From the NCBI GenBank assembly GCA_017881185.1, contig JADGRE010000007.1, positions 1-57,528 of the forward strand: DNA of 57,528 nucleotides. Direction: 5' to 3'. This DNA comes from Pseudomonadota bacterium. Lineage in GTDB: Bacteria; Myxococcota_A; Polyangia; Polyangiales; JAFGIB01. How positions within the stretch are numbered: position 1 is the first letter of the stretch; the number at the start of each line of letters is the position of its first letter. The position numbers and the translations under genes were made by a program. The notes under the pieces are model-generated. The model did no database searches. It saw nothing but the letters and a program-made list of their open reading frames with translations, and was not told the DNA's origin. Of this stretch, positions 36,116 through 47,690 are shown piece by piece.

Positions 36116-37698
36116 AGTTTCACTAGCAACACGGAGCGCACGTTGGACAGCCCGCGCAGCTCCTTCATGACGTCTTCAGGAATCAAGGTGTCCACGTTCC
36201 ACAGGGCGAACGCATGACCGTCGTGCAAACCGACCTGCATGCGCGACACGTTGATCTCGCGCTTGCCAAGGATGGTGCCCACGGCGCCGATGACGCCGGG
36301 CCGGTCTTCGTTCTGTAGCACGAGGACGTTGCCTTCGAGGGTGGCGTCGAGCTCGTAGCCGTCGAGACCCACGAGCACCGCGCCGCCGCTGGTGCCCAGC
36401 GTGCCGGTGGCCGTGTGCAGGCCATGCTCGCCCGAGACGGTGACGCGCACGGTGGAGGTGTAGCGGCGCTGGGCTTGTTCACGCACCTCGATCACCGAGA
36501 TGCCGCGCTCCTTCGCTTCGTACGGTGCGCTCACCGCGTTCACCGGTTCCTCGAGAAAGCGCTCGAGGAAACCTGCGAGCGCCGCGTTCGCGACCGGGCG
36601 CACGCCGTACTCGCCCGCTTCACCGGTGCAGGTGACGCGCAGCTCGCGCACGTCGACCGAGCCGAGCTGGCCGAGCAGCTTGCCGAGCTTGCGCGCGAGA
36701 TCGAGGAACGGTTTGATCTTCTCGGCCGCTTCGCCGGGCAACGACGGCACGTTCACTGCGTTCTTGATCGCGCCGGTCGTGAGGTACTCCGCGACTTGCT
36801 CGGCAATTTCGAGCGCGACGCGGTCTTGCGCCTCTGCGGTGGAGGCGCCGAGGTGCGGTGTGCAGATGACGTTGTCGAGCTTGAGCAGCGGATGGTCCGC
36901 CTTGATCGGCTCTTCGTCGAACACATCGAGGGCCGCGCCGGCGATCTTGCCTTCCTTCAGAGCGACCTCGAGATCGGCCTCGTTCACGATGCCGCCACGG
37001 GCTGCATTCACCAGCAGTGCGCCCTTCTTCATCTTTGCGAAGGAGTCCTTGTTGAAGAGGTTCTTGGTCTCGGGCGTGAGCGGAGCATGGATGGTCACGA
37101 AGTCGCTGCGCGTGAAGATCTGATCCACCGGCACGAGCTCGACGCCTAGGCTCGCAGCCTTCTCGTGCGTAAGAACCGGGTCGAACGCGATGACGTGCAG
37201 CTTCAGGCCCTGGGCGCGATCGGCGACGATGCGACCGATGTTGCCCATGCCCACGACACCCAGGGTCTTGCCGGCGATCTCTTTGCCCTCGAACTTGCTC
37301 TTCTCCCATTTGCCGCCGCGCATCGACGCCGTGGCTTGCGGGATCTTGCGTGCCAGCGACATGAGCAGCGAGAGGGCGTGCTCCGCGGTCGTCACGGCAT
37401 TGCCCGTGGGCGTGTTCATCACGATGATGCCGCGGCGGCTGGCAGCGGGCACATCCACGTTGTCGACACCGATGCCGGCGCGGCCGATCACGCGCAGGTT
37501 TTCGGCTTTCGCGATCACCTTCGCGGTGACCTTGGAGCCGCTGCGAATCACCAACGCGTCGTACTCGCCGATCGCCGCCGCGAGCTCGTCCTCCGAGAGG
37601 CCGGGCTTGTAGTCCACGACGATGCCGGCCGCCGCCTTGAGGATCTGCAGGCCCGAGTCACTGAGCTTGTCGGAAACGAGTACTTTCGAAGCAGTCAT
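36112..37698 (-). CDS. serA: D-3-phosphoglycerate dehydrogenase
   Basis: SerA oxidises 3-phosphoglycerate in the first committed step of serine synthesis. From the ATG at 37698 the protein has 528 residues: NAD-binding GMGNIG near 150-155, RAGIGVDNVD, the catalytic His in CTPHLGASTAEAQ, an intervening domain and a C-terminal ACT domain (NEDRPGVIGAVGTILGKREINVSRM) that usually binds serine for feedback inhibition. The start has GGTGAG upstream. A longer in-frame reading to 37788 is not homologous and lies in the leader. hisZ overlaps its stop. Confidence 0.96.
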   Translation of the reverse strand: MTASKVLVSDKLSDSGLQILKAAAGIVVDYKPGLSEDELAAAIGEYDALVIRSGSKVTAKVIAKAENLRVIGRAGIGVDNVDVPAASRRGIIVMNTPTGNAVTTAEHALSLLMSLARKIPQATASMRGGKWEKSKFEGKEIAGKTLGVVGMGNIGRIVADRAQGLKLHVIAFDPVLTHEKAASLGVELVPVDQIFTRSDFVTIHAPLTPETKNLFNKDSFAKMKKGALLVNAARGGIVNEADLEVALKEGKIAGAALDVFDEEPIKADHPLLKLDNVICTPHLGASTAEAQDRVALEIAEQVAEYLTTGAIKNAVNVPSLPGEAAEKIKPFLDLARKLGKLLGQLGSVDVRELRVTCTGEAGEYGVRPVANAALAGFLERFLEEPVNAVSAPYEAKERGISVIEVREQAQRRYTSTVRVTVSGEHGLHTATGTLGTSGGAVLVGLDGYELDATLEGNVLVLQNEDRPGVIGAVGTILGKREINVSRMQVGLHDGHAFALWNVDTLIPEDVMKELRGLSNVRSVLLVKL

Positions 37699-37791
37699 CG
37701 AGCTCACCGTGGTTTTGGTTGTTTGCGCTGCTGTTTGCGGGCGGGTTTGCGACTGAGTTCGCGCAGGTCTGGGCACGCACGAGCGCACTTG

Positions 37792-37809
37792 AAAAAGCCC
37801 GGGAGGGCT
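37792..37809 (-). terminator. Terminator-like hairpin in the serA leader (possible attenuator)
   Basis: On the minus strand AGCCC-TCCC-GGGCT is followed by TTTT, a small intrinsic-terminator shape. It lies between the serA promoter candidate and the serA ATG, about 95 bases before the latter. Just upstream, AGCAC and GTGCT can pair, and GGG next to it can pair with the CCC of the terminator stem, so alternative folds are possible. The stem is only five base pairs. Confidence 0.4.
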
Positions 37810-37867
37810 AGCACCCGCGCGTGCTTTCCGTCAAGGCTGGCGCAATTGATAGCAGCAGAAAAGTATG

Positions 37868-37897
37868 TTGATACTGTCCTGCGGGTCGGCTTGGCAA
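37868..37897 (-). promoter_or_regulatory. Putative serA promoter
   Basis: On the minus strand TTGCCA (37897-37892) is 18 bases from TATCAA (37873-37868). Transcription would start near 37861 and give a 160-base leader. Confidence 0.4.
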
Positions 37898-38074
37898 TTC
37901 CGTACTTGACCGCACCCATCGTTTCGCCATAAACGCGCCCCGTTGCCGTGTAACGGAAGGCCGTCGGCAGCCCGGGTTCGGTCGAGCGGCGCCGTTGACA
38001 GTTGGGCGCCACTGACCCTGGCCGCGTCGTGGCTCCGGAGGTCGGGCGTTTCACTCGGTCGCACTCCTTCGCGC

Positions 38075-38104
38075 TTGAGCACTCGGTGGCACTTCTCGTA
38101 TAAG
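38075..38104 (+). promoter_or_regulatory. Putative promoter of the actABCDEF operon
   Basis: TTGAGC (38075-38080) is 18 bases from TATAAG (38099-38104). The -10 is strong for such GC-rich DNA. The start near 38111 leaves a leader of about 95 bases before actA. Confidence 0.5.
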
Positions 38105-38206
38105 GGCGCGCGACTTGGCGCGGACCGCGTTTCTCGACCGGCTTGCCATCGCCCCGCACCTGCACAGCATCCGCACCCGTACCGCCCTCGCATCACGAGC
38201 ACGCAA

Positions 38207-38835
38207 ATGCAGATATTTCCGCGTTCTCTCAACTACCTGCCGCTCATCGCCGCATTGGGCGTCGCCGTTGGCGGCGCCGGCGTCACTGGCGGCATCTGGT
38301 ATTACTTCTCGCCGAAGAATACGCAGACCGGCTACGCACCAGAGCAACCCATCCACTACAGCCACAAGCTACACGCGGGCGACCTGGGCATCGACTGCCG
38401 CTACTGCCACGCGAACATCGAGCGCTCGCAAGAGGCGATGATTCCGCCGACGCAGGCCTGCATGGGCTGCCACGCGGTCGTGAAGAAAGACTCGCCGAAG
38501 CTGGCCGCGCTGCGTGACAGCTGGTCCAGCGGCAAGCCCGTGGAGTGGGTGCGCGTGCATCGTGTCGCCGACTACGTGTACTTCGATCACAGCGTGCACT
38601 TGGCCGCTGGCGTGGGTTGCGTCACCTGCCACGGTCGCATCGATCAGATGGAAGTGGTGCGCCAAGACCAGCCGCTCAACATGGCGTGGTGCCTCGAATG
38701 CCACCGCAATCCCAATCCGAACCTTCGCCCGAAGGATCAGATCACCAACATGACCTGGAAGCCGTCCGCCGAAGAAGCAACGCAACTTGCCTCCGTGAAG
38801 CTGCACGGACCGCAATATTGCTCGGGGTGCCACCG

Positions 38836-38839
<4 letters not shown>
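38207..38839 (+). CDS. actA: Alternative complex III subunit ActA, pentaheme cytochrome c
   Basis: ActA is the multiheme cytochrome c subunit of the quinol:cytochrome c oxidoreductase that replaces bc1 in many bacteria. From the ATG at 38207 the protein has 210 residues, with one N-terminal membrane helix (about 10-34) and five CxxCH heme motifs at residues 64, 85, 138, 162 and 205, as expected for ActA. Distal His ligands are in YSHKLH and FDHSVH. Its stop overlaps the actB start (ATGA). Longer in-frame readings reach 37943 but cross the promoter. Confidence 0.95.
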
Positions 38840-41870
<3,031 letters not shown>

Positions 41871-41874
<4 letters not shown>

Positions 41875-43298
41875 GTGCGGATAGCCCGATCGTCGAAATC
41901 GGCGAAACCCCGCTGGTTCCCGCGCACGTCAGCGCCGCGTTCGTCTCGGACTCGGTGAGCCGTGTCACCGAGCAAGCGTCGCCGGTGGGCTGGTGGATGG
42001 TCTTCGGCGTGGCGCTGCTGTTCCTGGGTGTCCTCGGCTTGAGCGTGGGCTACCTGGTTTGGAACGGCATCGGCTCGTGGGGTAACAACAGCCCCACGGC
42101 GTGGGCCTGGGACATCACCAACTTCGTCTGGTGGATCGGTATCGGTCACGCCGGCACGCTGATCTCTGCCGTATTGTTCTTGTTCCGGCAGAAGTGGCGC
42201 ACCTCGGTCAACCGCTTCGCGGAAGCCATGACCATCTTCGCGGTCATCTGCGCGCTCTTGTACCCGACCATCCACGTCGGTCGTATCTGGGCGTTGTACT
42301 GGGCGCTGCCTATCCCCAACCAGATGGCGATGTGGCCGAACTTCAAGAGCCCGTTGCTCTGGGACGTGTTCGCGGTCAGCACCTACTTCACGGTGTCGCT
42401 CTTGTTCTGGTTCGTCGGTCTCATCCCCGACTTCGCCACACTGCGCGACCGCGCCAAGAACGTGGCGCGCAAGAAGGTGTACGGCGCGCTCGCGCTCGGC
42501 TGGCGCGGTAGCAACCGCCACTGGCGCCACTACGAGCGTGCGTACCTGATTCTGGCAGCGCTCTCCACGCCGCTGGTGCTTTCGGTGCACTCGGTCGTTA
42601 GCTTCGACTTCGCCACCTCGGTCATGCCGGGCTGGCACACCACCATCTTCCCGCCGTACTTCGTCGCCGGCGCCGTGTTCTCCGGCTTCGCCATGGTGAT
42701 GACGCTGATGCTCATCTGCCGTCAGGTCTACGGCCTGAAGGACATCATGACGATGAAGCACCTCGAGCTGATGAACAAGATCATGCTCGTGACGGGCTCG
42801 CTCGTCGGCTACGCGTACTCGATGGAGTTCTTCATGGCCTGGTACTCGGGCAACGCGTACGAGCGCTACGTGTTTATCAATCGCGCTACGGGGCCGTATT
42901 GGTGGGCCTACTGGACCATGGTCACGTGCAACGTGATCTCGCCGCAGCTGTTCTGGTCCAAGCGCCTGCGCACCAGCATCCCGGTGATGTTCGCGGTTTC
43001 CATCACCATCAACATCGGCATGTGGTTCGAGCGCTTCGTCATCATCGTGACCTCGCTGCACCGCGACTACCTGCCGTCGTCGTGGGGCATGTTCCACCCG
43101 ACGCTCATCGACATCGGTTGCTACACCGGTTCGCTCGGTCTGTTCTTCACGCTCTTCTCGCTGTTCATCCGCTGGATCCCGATGGTCGCGATGTTCGAGG
43201 TGAAGGCCGCCCTGCCTGGCGCACAGCCGAGCCACCACCACGCTCACACCGAGCATGCCGAGCCAGCGCATGGCGCGCTGGCAGTGAAGGAGGCGTGA
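41871..43298 (+). CDS. actC: Alternative complex III subunit ActC, NrfD-like quinol-binding membrane protein
   Basis: ActC is the quinol-oxidising polytopic subunit of the NrfD/PsrC family. The 475-residue protein has about ten hydrophobic helices beginning near residue 40 ([21 protein letters not shown]). It contains family motifs such as [24 protein letters not shown] [16 protein letters not shown] and the segment [11 protein letters not shown] in the related form [11 protein letters not shown], with a His-rich C-terminal tail ([11 protein letters not shown]). It overlaps actB by four bases and is one base from actD. Confidence 0.94.
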
Positions 43299-43299
43299 C

Positions 43300-43857
43300 A
43301 TGAGCGAGCAAGCAGTCAGCAAACGCCCAGTCGTCTACCTCGCCGAGTTCGACTCCCCGGACGCAATCATCCACGCCGCCGAGGGTGTGCGAGACGCCGG
43401 CTACGAGAAGTGGGACGTGCACACACCGTACCCCGTGCACGGCATGGACGCCGCGATGGGCCTCACCGACTCCGGTCTCGGCTGGATCGTGTTGCTCTGC
43501 GGCCTGACCGGCGTCACCGCGGCCGTTACCATGATTCAGTGGATGAACGGCTACGACTACCCGCTCGTCATCGGCGGCAAGCCGCCCGACGCGATCCCGT
43601 CGATGGTCCCCATCATGTTCGAGCTGATGGTGCTGCTGTCGGCGTTCGGCGCCGTGTTCGGCATGTTCGGTCTGAACGAGCTGCCCAAGCACCACCATCC
43701 GGTGTTCTACTCCGATCGCTTCGAAGCGTTCTCGCACGACAAGTTCTTCGTCTCCATTGAGGTCGAAGACAAGAAGTTCGACACGCAGAAGACCAAGGAG
43801 CTGCTCGAAGGCTTGCACTCGACGCACGTCGAGCTCGTCGAGGAGGAAGTCTCGTGA
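43300..43857 (+). CDS. actD: Alternative complex III subunit ActD (DUF3341)
   Basis: ActD is a small two-helix membrane subunit of the complex. The 185-residue protein begins with a soluble domain (AEFDSPDAIIHAAEGVRDAG, with the family's WDVHTPYPVHGMDAAM) and has two transmembrane helices, around 65-85 (WIVLLCGLTGVTAAVTMIQW) and 105-128 (MVPIMFELMVLLSAFGAVFGMF). The C-terminal tail is soluble. Its role is structural; no cofactor motif is present. The start is one base after actC, and its stop overlaps the GTG of actE. Confidence 0.93.
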   Translation: MSEQAVSKRPVVYLAEFDSPDAIIHAAEGVRDAGYEKWDVHTPYPVHGMDAAMGLTDSGLGWIVLLCGLTGVTAAVTMIQWMNGYDYPLVIGGKPPDAIPSMVPIMFELMVLLSAFGAVFGMFGLNELPKHHHPVFYSDRFEAFSHDKFFVSIEVEDKKFDTQKTKELLEGLHSTHVELVEEEVS

Positions 43858-44456
43858 GCCACCTCAATGTCACCAAGCTCATTCTCACGCTCGTGACGCT
43901 GGGTCTGGCAGTTGCTGCAACTGCATGCCGCGGTGAGACCTCCGCCGAGACGCCGATCTTGCTCGAGCGCAACATGTTCCAGCAGCAGCGCTACAACCCG
44001 CAGGCGCGCAGCAACTTCTTCGCCGACGGTCGCAGCATGCGCAAGCCGGTGGAGCACACTTTCGCGCGCGAGATGGACCCGAGCTCGGAGATCTCCAACG
44101 GTGAGATCGGCAACGGTACGGGCTACGTGCTGAGCGTGCCGACCGAGGTCGTCTCGCAACTCGGTGGCATGGGCAAAGCTGTCGACCGTGGCGAGCAGCG
44201 CTACAACATCTACTGTGTGCCGTGTCACGACCGCGCCGGCAGCGGGCAGGGCACCGCCGTCAAGCGCGGCATGGCGGCACCGCCGAGCTTGATCGACGAG
44301 CGCGTGCGCCACATGCCCGACGGACAGTTGTTCGCGACCATCGGCCGCGGCGTGCGCAACATGCCGGCCTACAACTACTCGATTCCAGTGAGCGATCGCT
44401 GGGCCATCGTGACCTACGTGCGCGCGCTGGAAATCAGCCAAGCCGGGGAGCAGTGA
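43854..44456 (+). CDS. actE: Alternative complex III subunit ActE, monoheme cytochrome c lipoprotein
   Basis: ActE is the monoheme cytochrome c that passes electrons on from ActA. The 200-residue protein starts with a lipoprotein signal (helix at about 8-20, lipobox ATAC with Cys25). It carries a single heme motif CVPCH at 121-125 in YCVPCHDRAGSGQG-type context, with a likely axial Met in GVRNMPAYNY. The GTG start at 43854 overlaps the actD stop (GTGA). Confidence 0.95.
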   Translation: MSHLNVTKLILTLVTLGLAVAATACRGETSAETPILLERNMFQQQRYNPQARSNFFADGRSMRKPVEHTFAREMDPSSEISNGEIGNGTGYVLSVPTEVVSQLGGMGKAVDRGEQRYNIYCVPCHDRAGSGQGTAVKRGMAAPPSLIDERVRHMPDGQLFATIGRGVRNMPAYNYSIPVSDRWAIVTYVRALEISQAGEQ

Positions 44457-44457
44457 C

Positions 44458-45783
44458 GTGAGCGACGCCAAGAAGACCCCAGACTCGATGAAGTACCGCA
44501 TCCCCGAAGGCAGCGCTTGGGATGGTGCCTGGAAGATGGCGCTCACCGTCGCCGCGTTGGGCGGCTTGGTGGCGCTTGGTGGCGCCTTCATGGACCCCAA
44601 GCGCTTTGCGTTCTCGTACCTCTACGGGTTCGTCACGGTGCTCACCCTCTGGCTCGGCTCCGTGTTCTTCGTGCTCATCCAGCACCTCACCAGCGCGGGC
44701 TGGAGCGTGAGCGTGCGCCGCGCGTCCGAGTTCTTCGTCAGCGGCGTGGTAGTGCTGCCGTTCCTGTTCGCCCCGCTCATCCCGAACTTCAAGACGCTGT
44801 ATCCGTGGTGGACCACGGACAAGACCGGCGTCGCTGAAGCGCAAGAGCACGCGGCAGCAGCGCCGAAGGGCGAGGGTCACGAAGGCGCAGCTGTCACCGA
44901 GGGCGAAGGCGAGCACAGTCCGGCCGAGCTCATCGAAGAAGCCACGCTCGCCAAGAAGAGCGCGTACCTCAATCACACCTTCTTCGGCATCCGCATGTGC
45001 GTGTACTTCGCGGTCTGGTTGTTCCTGGGCTTGCGTTTGTTCCGTTACTCCACGGCGCAGGACGCCACGCGCGACAAGCAATGGACGGTGAAGCTGCAGG
45101 GCTTTGCACCCGTGGCCACCATCCTGTTCGCGTTCTCGCTCACCTTCGCGGGCTTCGACTGGATCATGTCGCTCGAGCCGGGCTGGTACTCGACTATGTT
45201 CGGCGTGCGCATCTTCGCGACGTCCGCGGTGACGTCGTTTGCATGCATCATCCTGGTCACGCTCGGCTGGAAGCGCGCGGGTCTCGTGCATGACGAGATC
45301 AATACCGAGCACTTGCACGACCTCGGCAAGCTGATGTTCGGCTTCCTGGTGTTCTGGGCCTACATCTCGTTCAGCGAGTTTTTTCTGATCTGGTACGCGG
45401 CCATCCCGGAAGAGACCATCTACTTCCACCGTCGCTGGGACGATCAGTCCTGGCGGACGATCAGCTGCATGATCGTCGGCTTGAAATTCATCGTGCCGTT
45501 CTATTTGATCATGTCGCGCAACGCCAAGCGCAACAACGGGCTCATCGGCCTCGGTGCAGGCTGGCTGCTCGCGATGCATCTGGTCGAGATCTATTACTGG
45601 ATCATGCCGTACTACAAACCGCACGCTGGCGTGCAGTGGAGCGGCATCTGGATGGAAGCCGGTTGCGTGATGGCCACCGTCGGCGTCTACATGACGCGCG
45701 TGCTGTGGAACATGCGCAAGCATTCGCTGATTGCCGTGGGCGACCCGCGCCTGTCTCGCGCGCTCGACTTCGTCAACGCCTAG
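44458..45783 (+). CDS. actF: Alternative complex III subunit ActF, membrane protein
   Basis: ActF is the second large polytopic membrane subunit, related to ActC but without a quinol site. The 441-residue protein has about ten hydrophobic helices: the first at about 26-44, then 53-76 and 92-110. A hydrophilic loop rich in Glu, Ala and His lies at about 124-165 (EAQEHAAAAPKGEGHEGA). Conserved WIMSLEPGWYSTMFG supports the assignment. The GTG start is one base after the actE stop. It ends the operon: no cytochrome oxidase genes follow in this window, and the next gene is on the other strand. Confidence 0.92.
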   Translation: MSDAKKTPDSMKYRIPEGSAWDGAWKMALTVAALGGLVALGGAFMDPKRFAFSYLYGFVTVLTLWLGSVFFVLIQHLTSAGWSVSVRRASEFFVSGVVVLPFLFAPLIPNFKTLYPWWTTDKTGVAEAQEHAAAAPKGEGHEGAAVTEGEGEHSPAELIEEATLAKKSAYLNHTFFGIRMCVYFAVWLFLGLRLFRYSTAQDATRDKQWTVKLQGFAPVATILFAFSLTFAGFDWIMSLEPGWYSTMFGVRIFATSAVTSFACIILVTLGWKRAGLVHDEINTEHLHDLGKLMFGFLVFWAYISFSEFFLIWYAAIPEETIYFHRRWDDQSWRTISCMIVGLKFIVPFYLIMSRNAKRNNGLIGLGAGWLLAMHLVEIYYWIMPYYKPHAGVQWSGIWMEAGCVMATVGVYMTRVLWNMRKHSLIAVGDPRLSRALDFVNA

Positions 45784-45817
45784 CGCCTGATGGTTGGTTG
45801 CCAGCAGCGCCGCGGGG

Positions 45818-46888
45818 CTACTTGGCCGCTGCCGCGTTGCGTTGCATGACGCGGTAGATGGCCAGCGCCACCATGCCGATCGCGACTGCGAACCACAGCG
45901 TCGCCAGGCGCACGAGCATGGTGGCGGCGGTGGCGATGGCAGGTTCCATCGTGCTGCCGCCGAGCTTCTGCAAGAGGCCGGTCATGCCGGCTTCGGTGAT
46001 GCCGAGTCCGCCAGGCATCATGGCGACCGCACCGGCGATGGTGGAAGCGGCGTAGGCAAACACCGCAGCGTCCCAGGGCAGCTGCGTACCGGCGAAGCCG
46101 CGCACGATGACATAGAGCGCTGCGCATTCCATGCCCCACGCCACGGTCGCGATGGCGCTGCCGAGCAACAGGCCCGACGGGTGCACCATGTTCAGCAGTG
46201 ACTCGTAGGCTTCGCGCAGCTTGTGGCTGACCTTGGCGAGCACCGGGATGCGCTCTGCCATGCGCAGGAAGAACTCGCCCAGTGGGCGGTAGGCGAACAC
46301 GGCGACCAGACAGCTGACCCCGACCGCGCCGACGCCGGCGATCAGTACGCCGTGTTCGAAGGCCAGTGAACCCAGCGCCGTGAGCAGCACCAGCGCGATG
46401 AGATCGGTCAGACGCTCGGCAATCACGATGGGCGCCGTGCGCACCATGGACACGCCGCGCGACTCGTAGAGCAGCAGCGACTTGAAGACCTCGCCGACCT
46501 TTCCCGGCGTAACGCTCATGGTGAAGCCCGACAAGAACACCACCGAGCTCTCGAGCAGCGGGACCTCGACGTCGATGCAGTGCAGGTAGTACTGCCAGCG
46601 CAATATGCGCAGGGCGTAGTTCGCGGCGGCCAACGCGAAGCCCAGCGCGACTGCGCCGGGCGCGAAGCTCTGCGCAGCTTGCCGCAGCTTGTGGACGTCG
46701 CCGTAGAGCACCAGGCCCGCAAACACGAGCCCGCCGAAGAGCGCCGCGATCATCACCTTGCGCGCGAGGCCGCGGGCCATGGCGGTGGCATCTGCAGGTT
46801 GCGGGGTCGCGAGCGCCAAGGGGTCGGCGGCGGGTGCTTCGTCGATCGTGGCAGCGTCTAGTTGCGGAGGGACGGACGGCGTGGTCAT
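45818..46888 (-). CDS. Lysylphosphatidylglycerol synthase-type flippase domain membrane protein
   Basis: From the ATG at 46888 the protein has 356 residues with about eight hydrophobic helices and motifs of the LPG-synthase N-terminal (flippase-like) domain: LRILRWQYYL and FTMSVTPGKVGEVFKSLLLYE, with conserved ERLTDLIAL later. The lysyl-transferase domain is absent, as in many stand-alone members. It may move lipids or polyprenyl-linked substrates, but the substrate is unknown. It converges with actF and is divergent from pgsA, 88 bases away. A longer in-frame reading reaches 47173 but has no hydrophobic N terminus of the family. Confidence 0.85.
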   Translation of the reverse strand: MTTPSVPPQLDAATIDEAPAADPLALATPQPADATAMARGLARKVMIAALFGGLVFAGLVLYGDVHKLRQAAQSFAPGAVALGFALAAANYALRILRWQYYLHCIDVEVPLLESSVVFLSGFTMSVTPGKVGEVFKSLLLYESRGVSMVRTAPIVIAERLTDLIALVLLTALGSLAFEHGVLIAGVGAVGVSCLVAVFAYRPLGEFFLRMAERIPVLAKVSHKLREAYESLLNMVHPSGLLLGSAIATVAWGMECAALYVIVRGFAGTQLPWDAAVFAYAASTIAGAVAMMPGGLGITEAGMTGLLQKLGGSTMEPAIATAATMLVRLATLWFAVAIGMVALAIYRVMQRNAAAAK

Positions 46889-46976
46889 GGGGGCGTGCAG
46901 GCTGGCTGCAAGGTGCCACGGATGCAGCGCATTGGCCAATCTTGCAACCTGTGGGTCGCCGTTGCCGGCGTGCCCG

Positions 46977-47690
46977 ATGTCGACCACTATGGGCGCCTCG
47001 GAGACTCCTCGGCTGATGGCAAAGGACGCAAAAAAGGCTGCCCGTCGCCGCACCCTGCGCGAGGACGCGTTGAATCTGCCGAACCTGCTCACCATGGCGC
47101 GGGTGGTGATGATTCCGGTCGTGCTCTGGCTGATGTGGCAGCAAACGCGCGTCGCGAATTTCTGGGCGACCATGGCGTATTCGGCCGCAGCCGTGACCGA
47201 CTTCGTCGACGGCTACCTGGCGCGTCGCATGGGGCTCACGAGCGTGCTCGGCAAGTTCCTCGACCCCTTGGCCGACAAGCTGATCGTGCTGGCCACGTTG
47301 GTGCTCATGGTGGAGCTCGGGCACGTGCCGGCGTGGCCGGTCATCATCATCACCGGGCGCGAGCTGTCGATCACTGCGCTGCGTACCATCGCCATCAATG
47401 AAGGCGTGGTGATCGCCGCGAGCCGCGGTGGCAAGGACAAGACCGCCGTGCAGATGGTCGCGCTAGTCGCCTTGATCTTGCACGACACCTACGTGCTCGA
47501 TTGGGGTTTCTACAAGGCAGCGGTAGACCTGAATGCCGTGGGCCTGGCGCTCTTGTACTTGAGCGTGTTCTTCGCGATCACGAGCGCCGGCGAGTACTTC
47601 GGTCTGTTCATCGACGCGGTGGAAGCCAAGGAGAAGCGCGAGCGCGAGGAAACGGCGCGCGAGGAAGCGCTGCGCGGGGAGGGTGAATGA
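46977..47690 (+). CDS. pgsA: CDP-diacylglycerol--glycerol-3-phosphate 3-phosphatidyltransferase PgsA
   Basis: PgsA makes phosphatidylglycerol phosphate, the precursor of PG and cardiolipin. The CDP-alcohol phosphotransferase motif is complete: D-FV-DG-YL-AR, then eight residues, G, three residues, D-PLA-D. The first helix follows NLPNLLTMARVVMIPVVLW. I take ATG at 46977 (237 residues). ATGs at 46989 and 47016 are alternatives, and none has a clear ribosome-binding site. A charged tail (KEKREREETAREEALRG) ends in an ATGA overlap with the peptide-binding protein gene, an unusual pairing. Confidence 0.92.
   Translation: MSTTMGASETPRLMAKDAKKAARRRTLREDALNLPNLLTMARVVMIPVVLWLMWQQTRVANFWATMAYSAAAVTDFVDGYLARRMGLTSVLGKFLDPLADKLIVLATLVLMVELGHVPAWPVIIITGRELSITALRTIAINEGVVIAASRGGKDKTAVQMVALVALILHDTYVLDWGFYKAAVDLNAVGLALLYLSVFFAITSAGEYFGLFIDAVEAKEKREREETAREEALRGEGE

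Larger units (their letters stand above)
37699..38206. other. Divergent serA/act intergenic region (508 bases)
   Basis: No credible gene lies here. Seen from left to right it holds the A-rich 3' part of the serA leader (minus), a terminator-like hairpin at 37792-37809, a palindrome AGCAC-N6-GTGCT near 37811-37826, the serA promoter candidate (37868-37897) and the act promoter candidate (38075-38104). The stretch 37900-38070 shows nothing clear. A longer open reading frame in frame with actA can be read from 37943, but it covers these sites and is rejected. Confidence 0.7.

Noticed and set aside
37943..38206. Upstream extension of actA by 88 codons
   Set aside because: It covers the promoter and the serA divergent region, and the start MQIFPRSLNY at 38207 gives the correct membrane helix and size.
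45780..47324. Long minus-strand reading frame of 514 codons overlapping the flippase-like gene and pgsA
   Set aside because: It is in a different frame from the flippase protein with clear helices; the sequence is arginine-rich and shows no domain.
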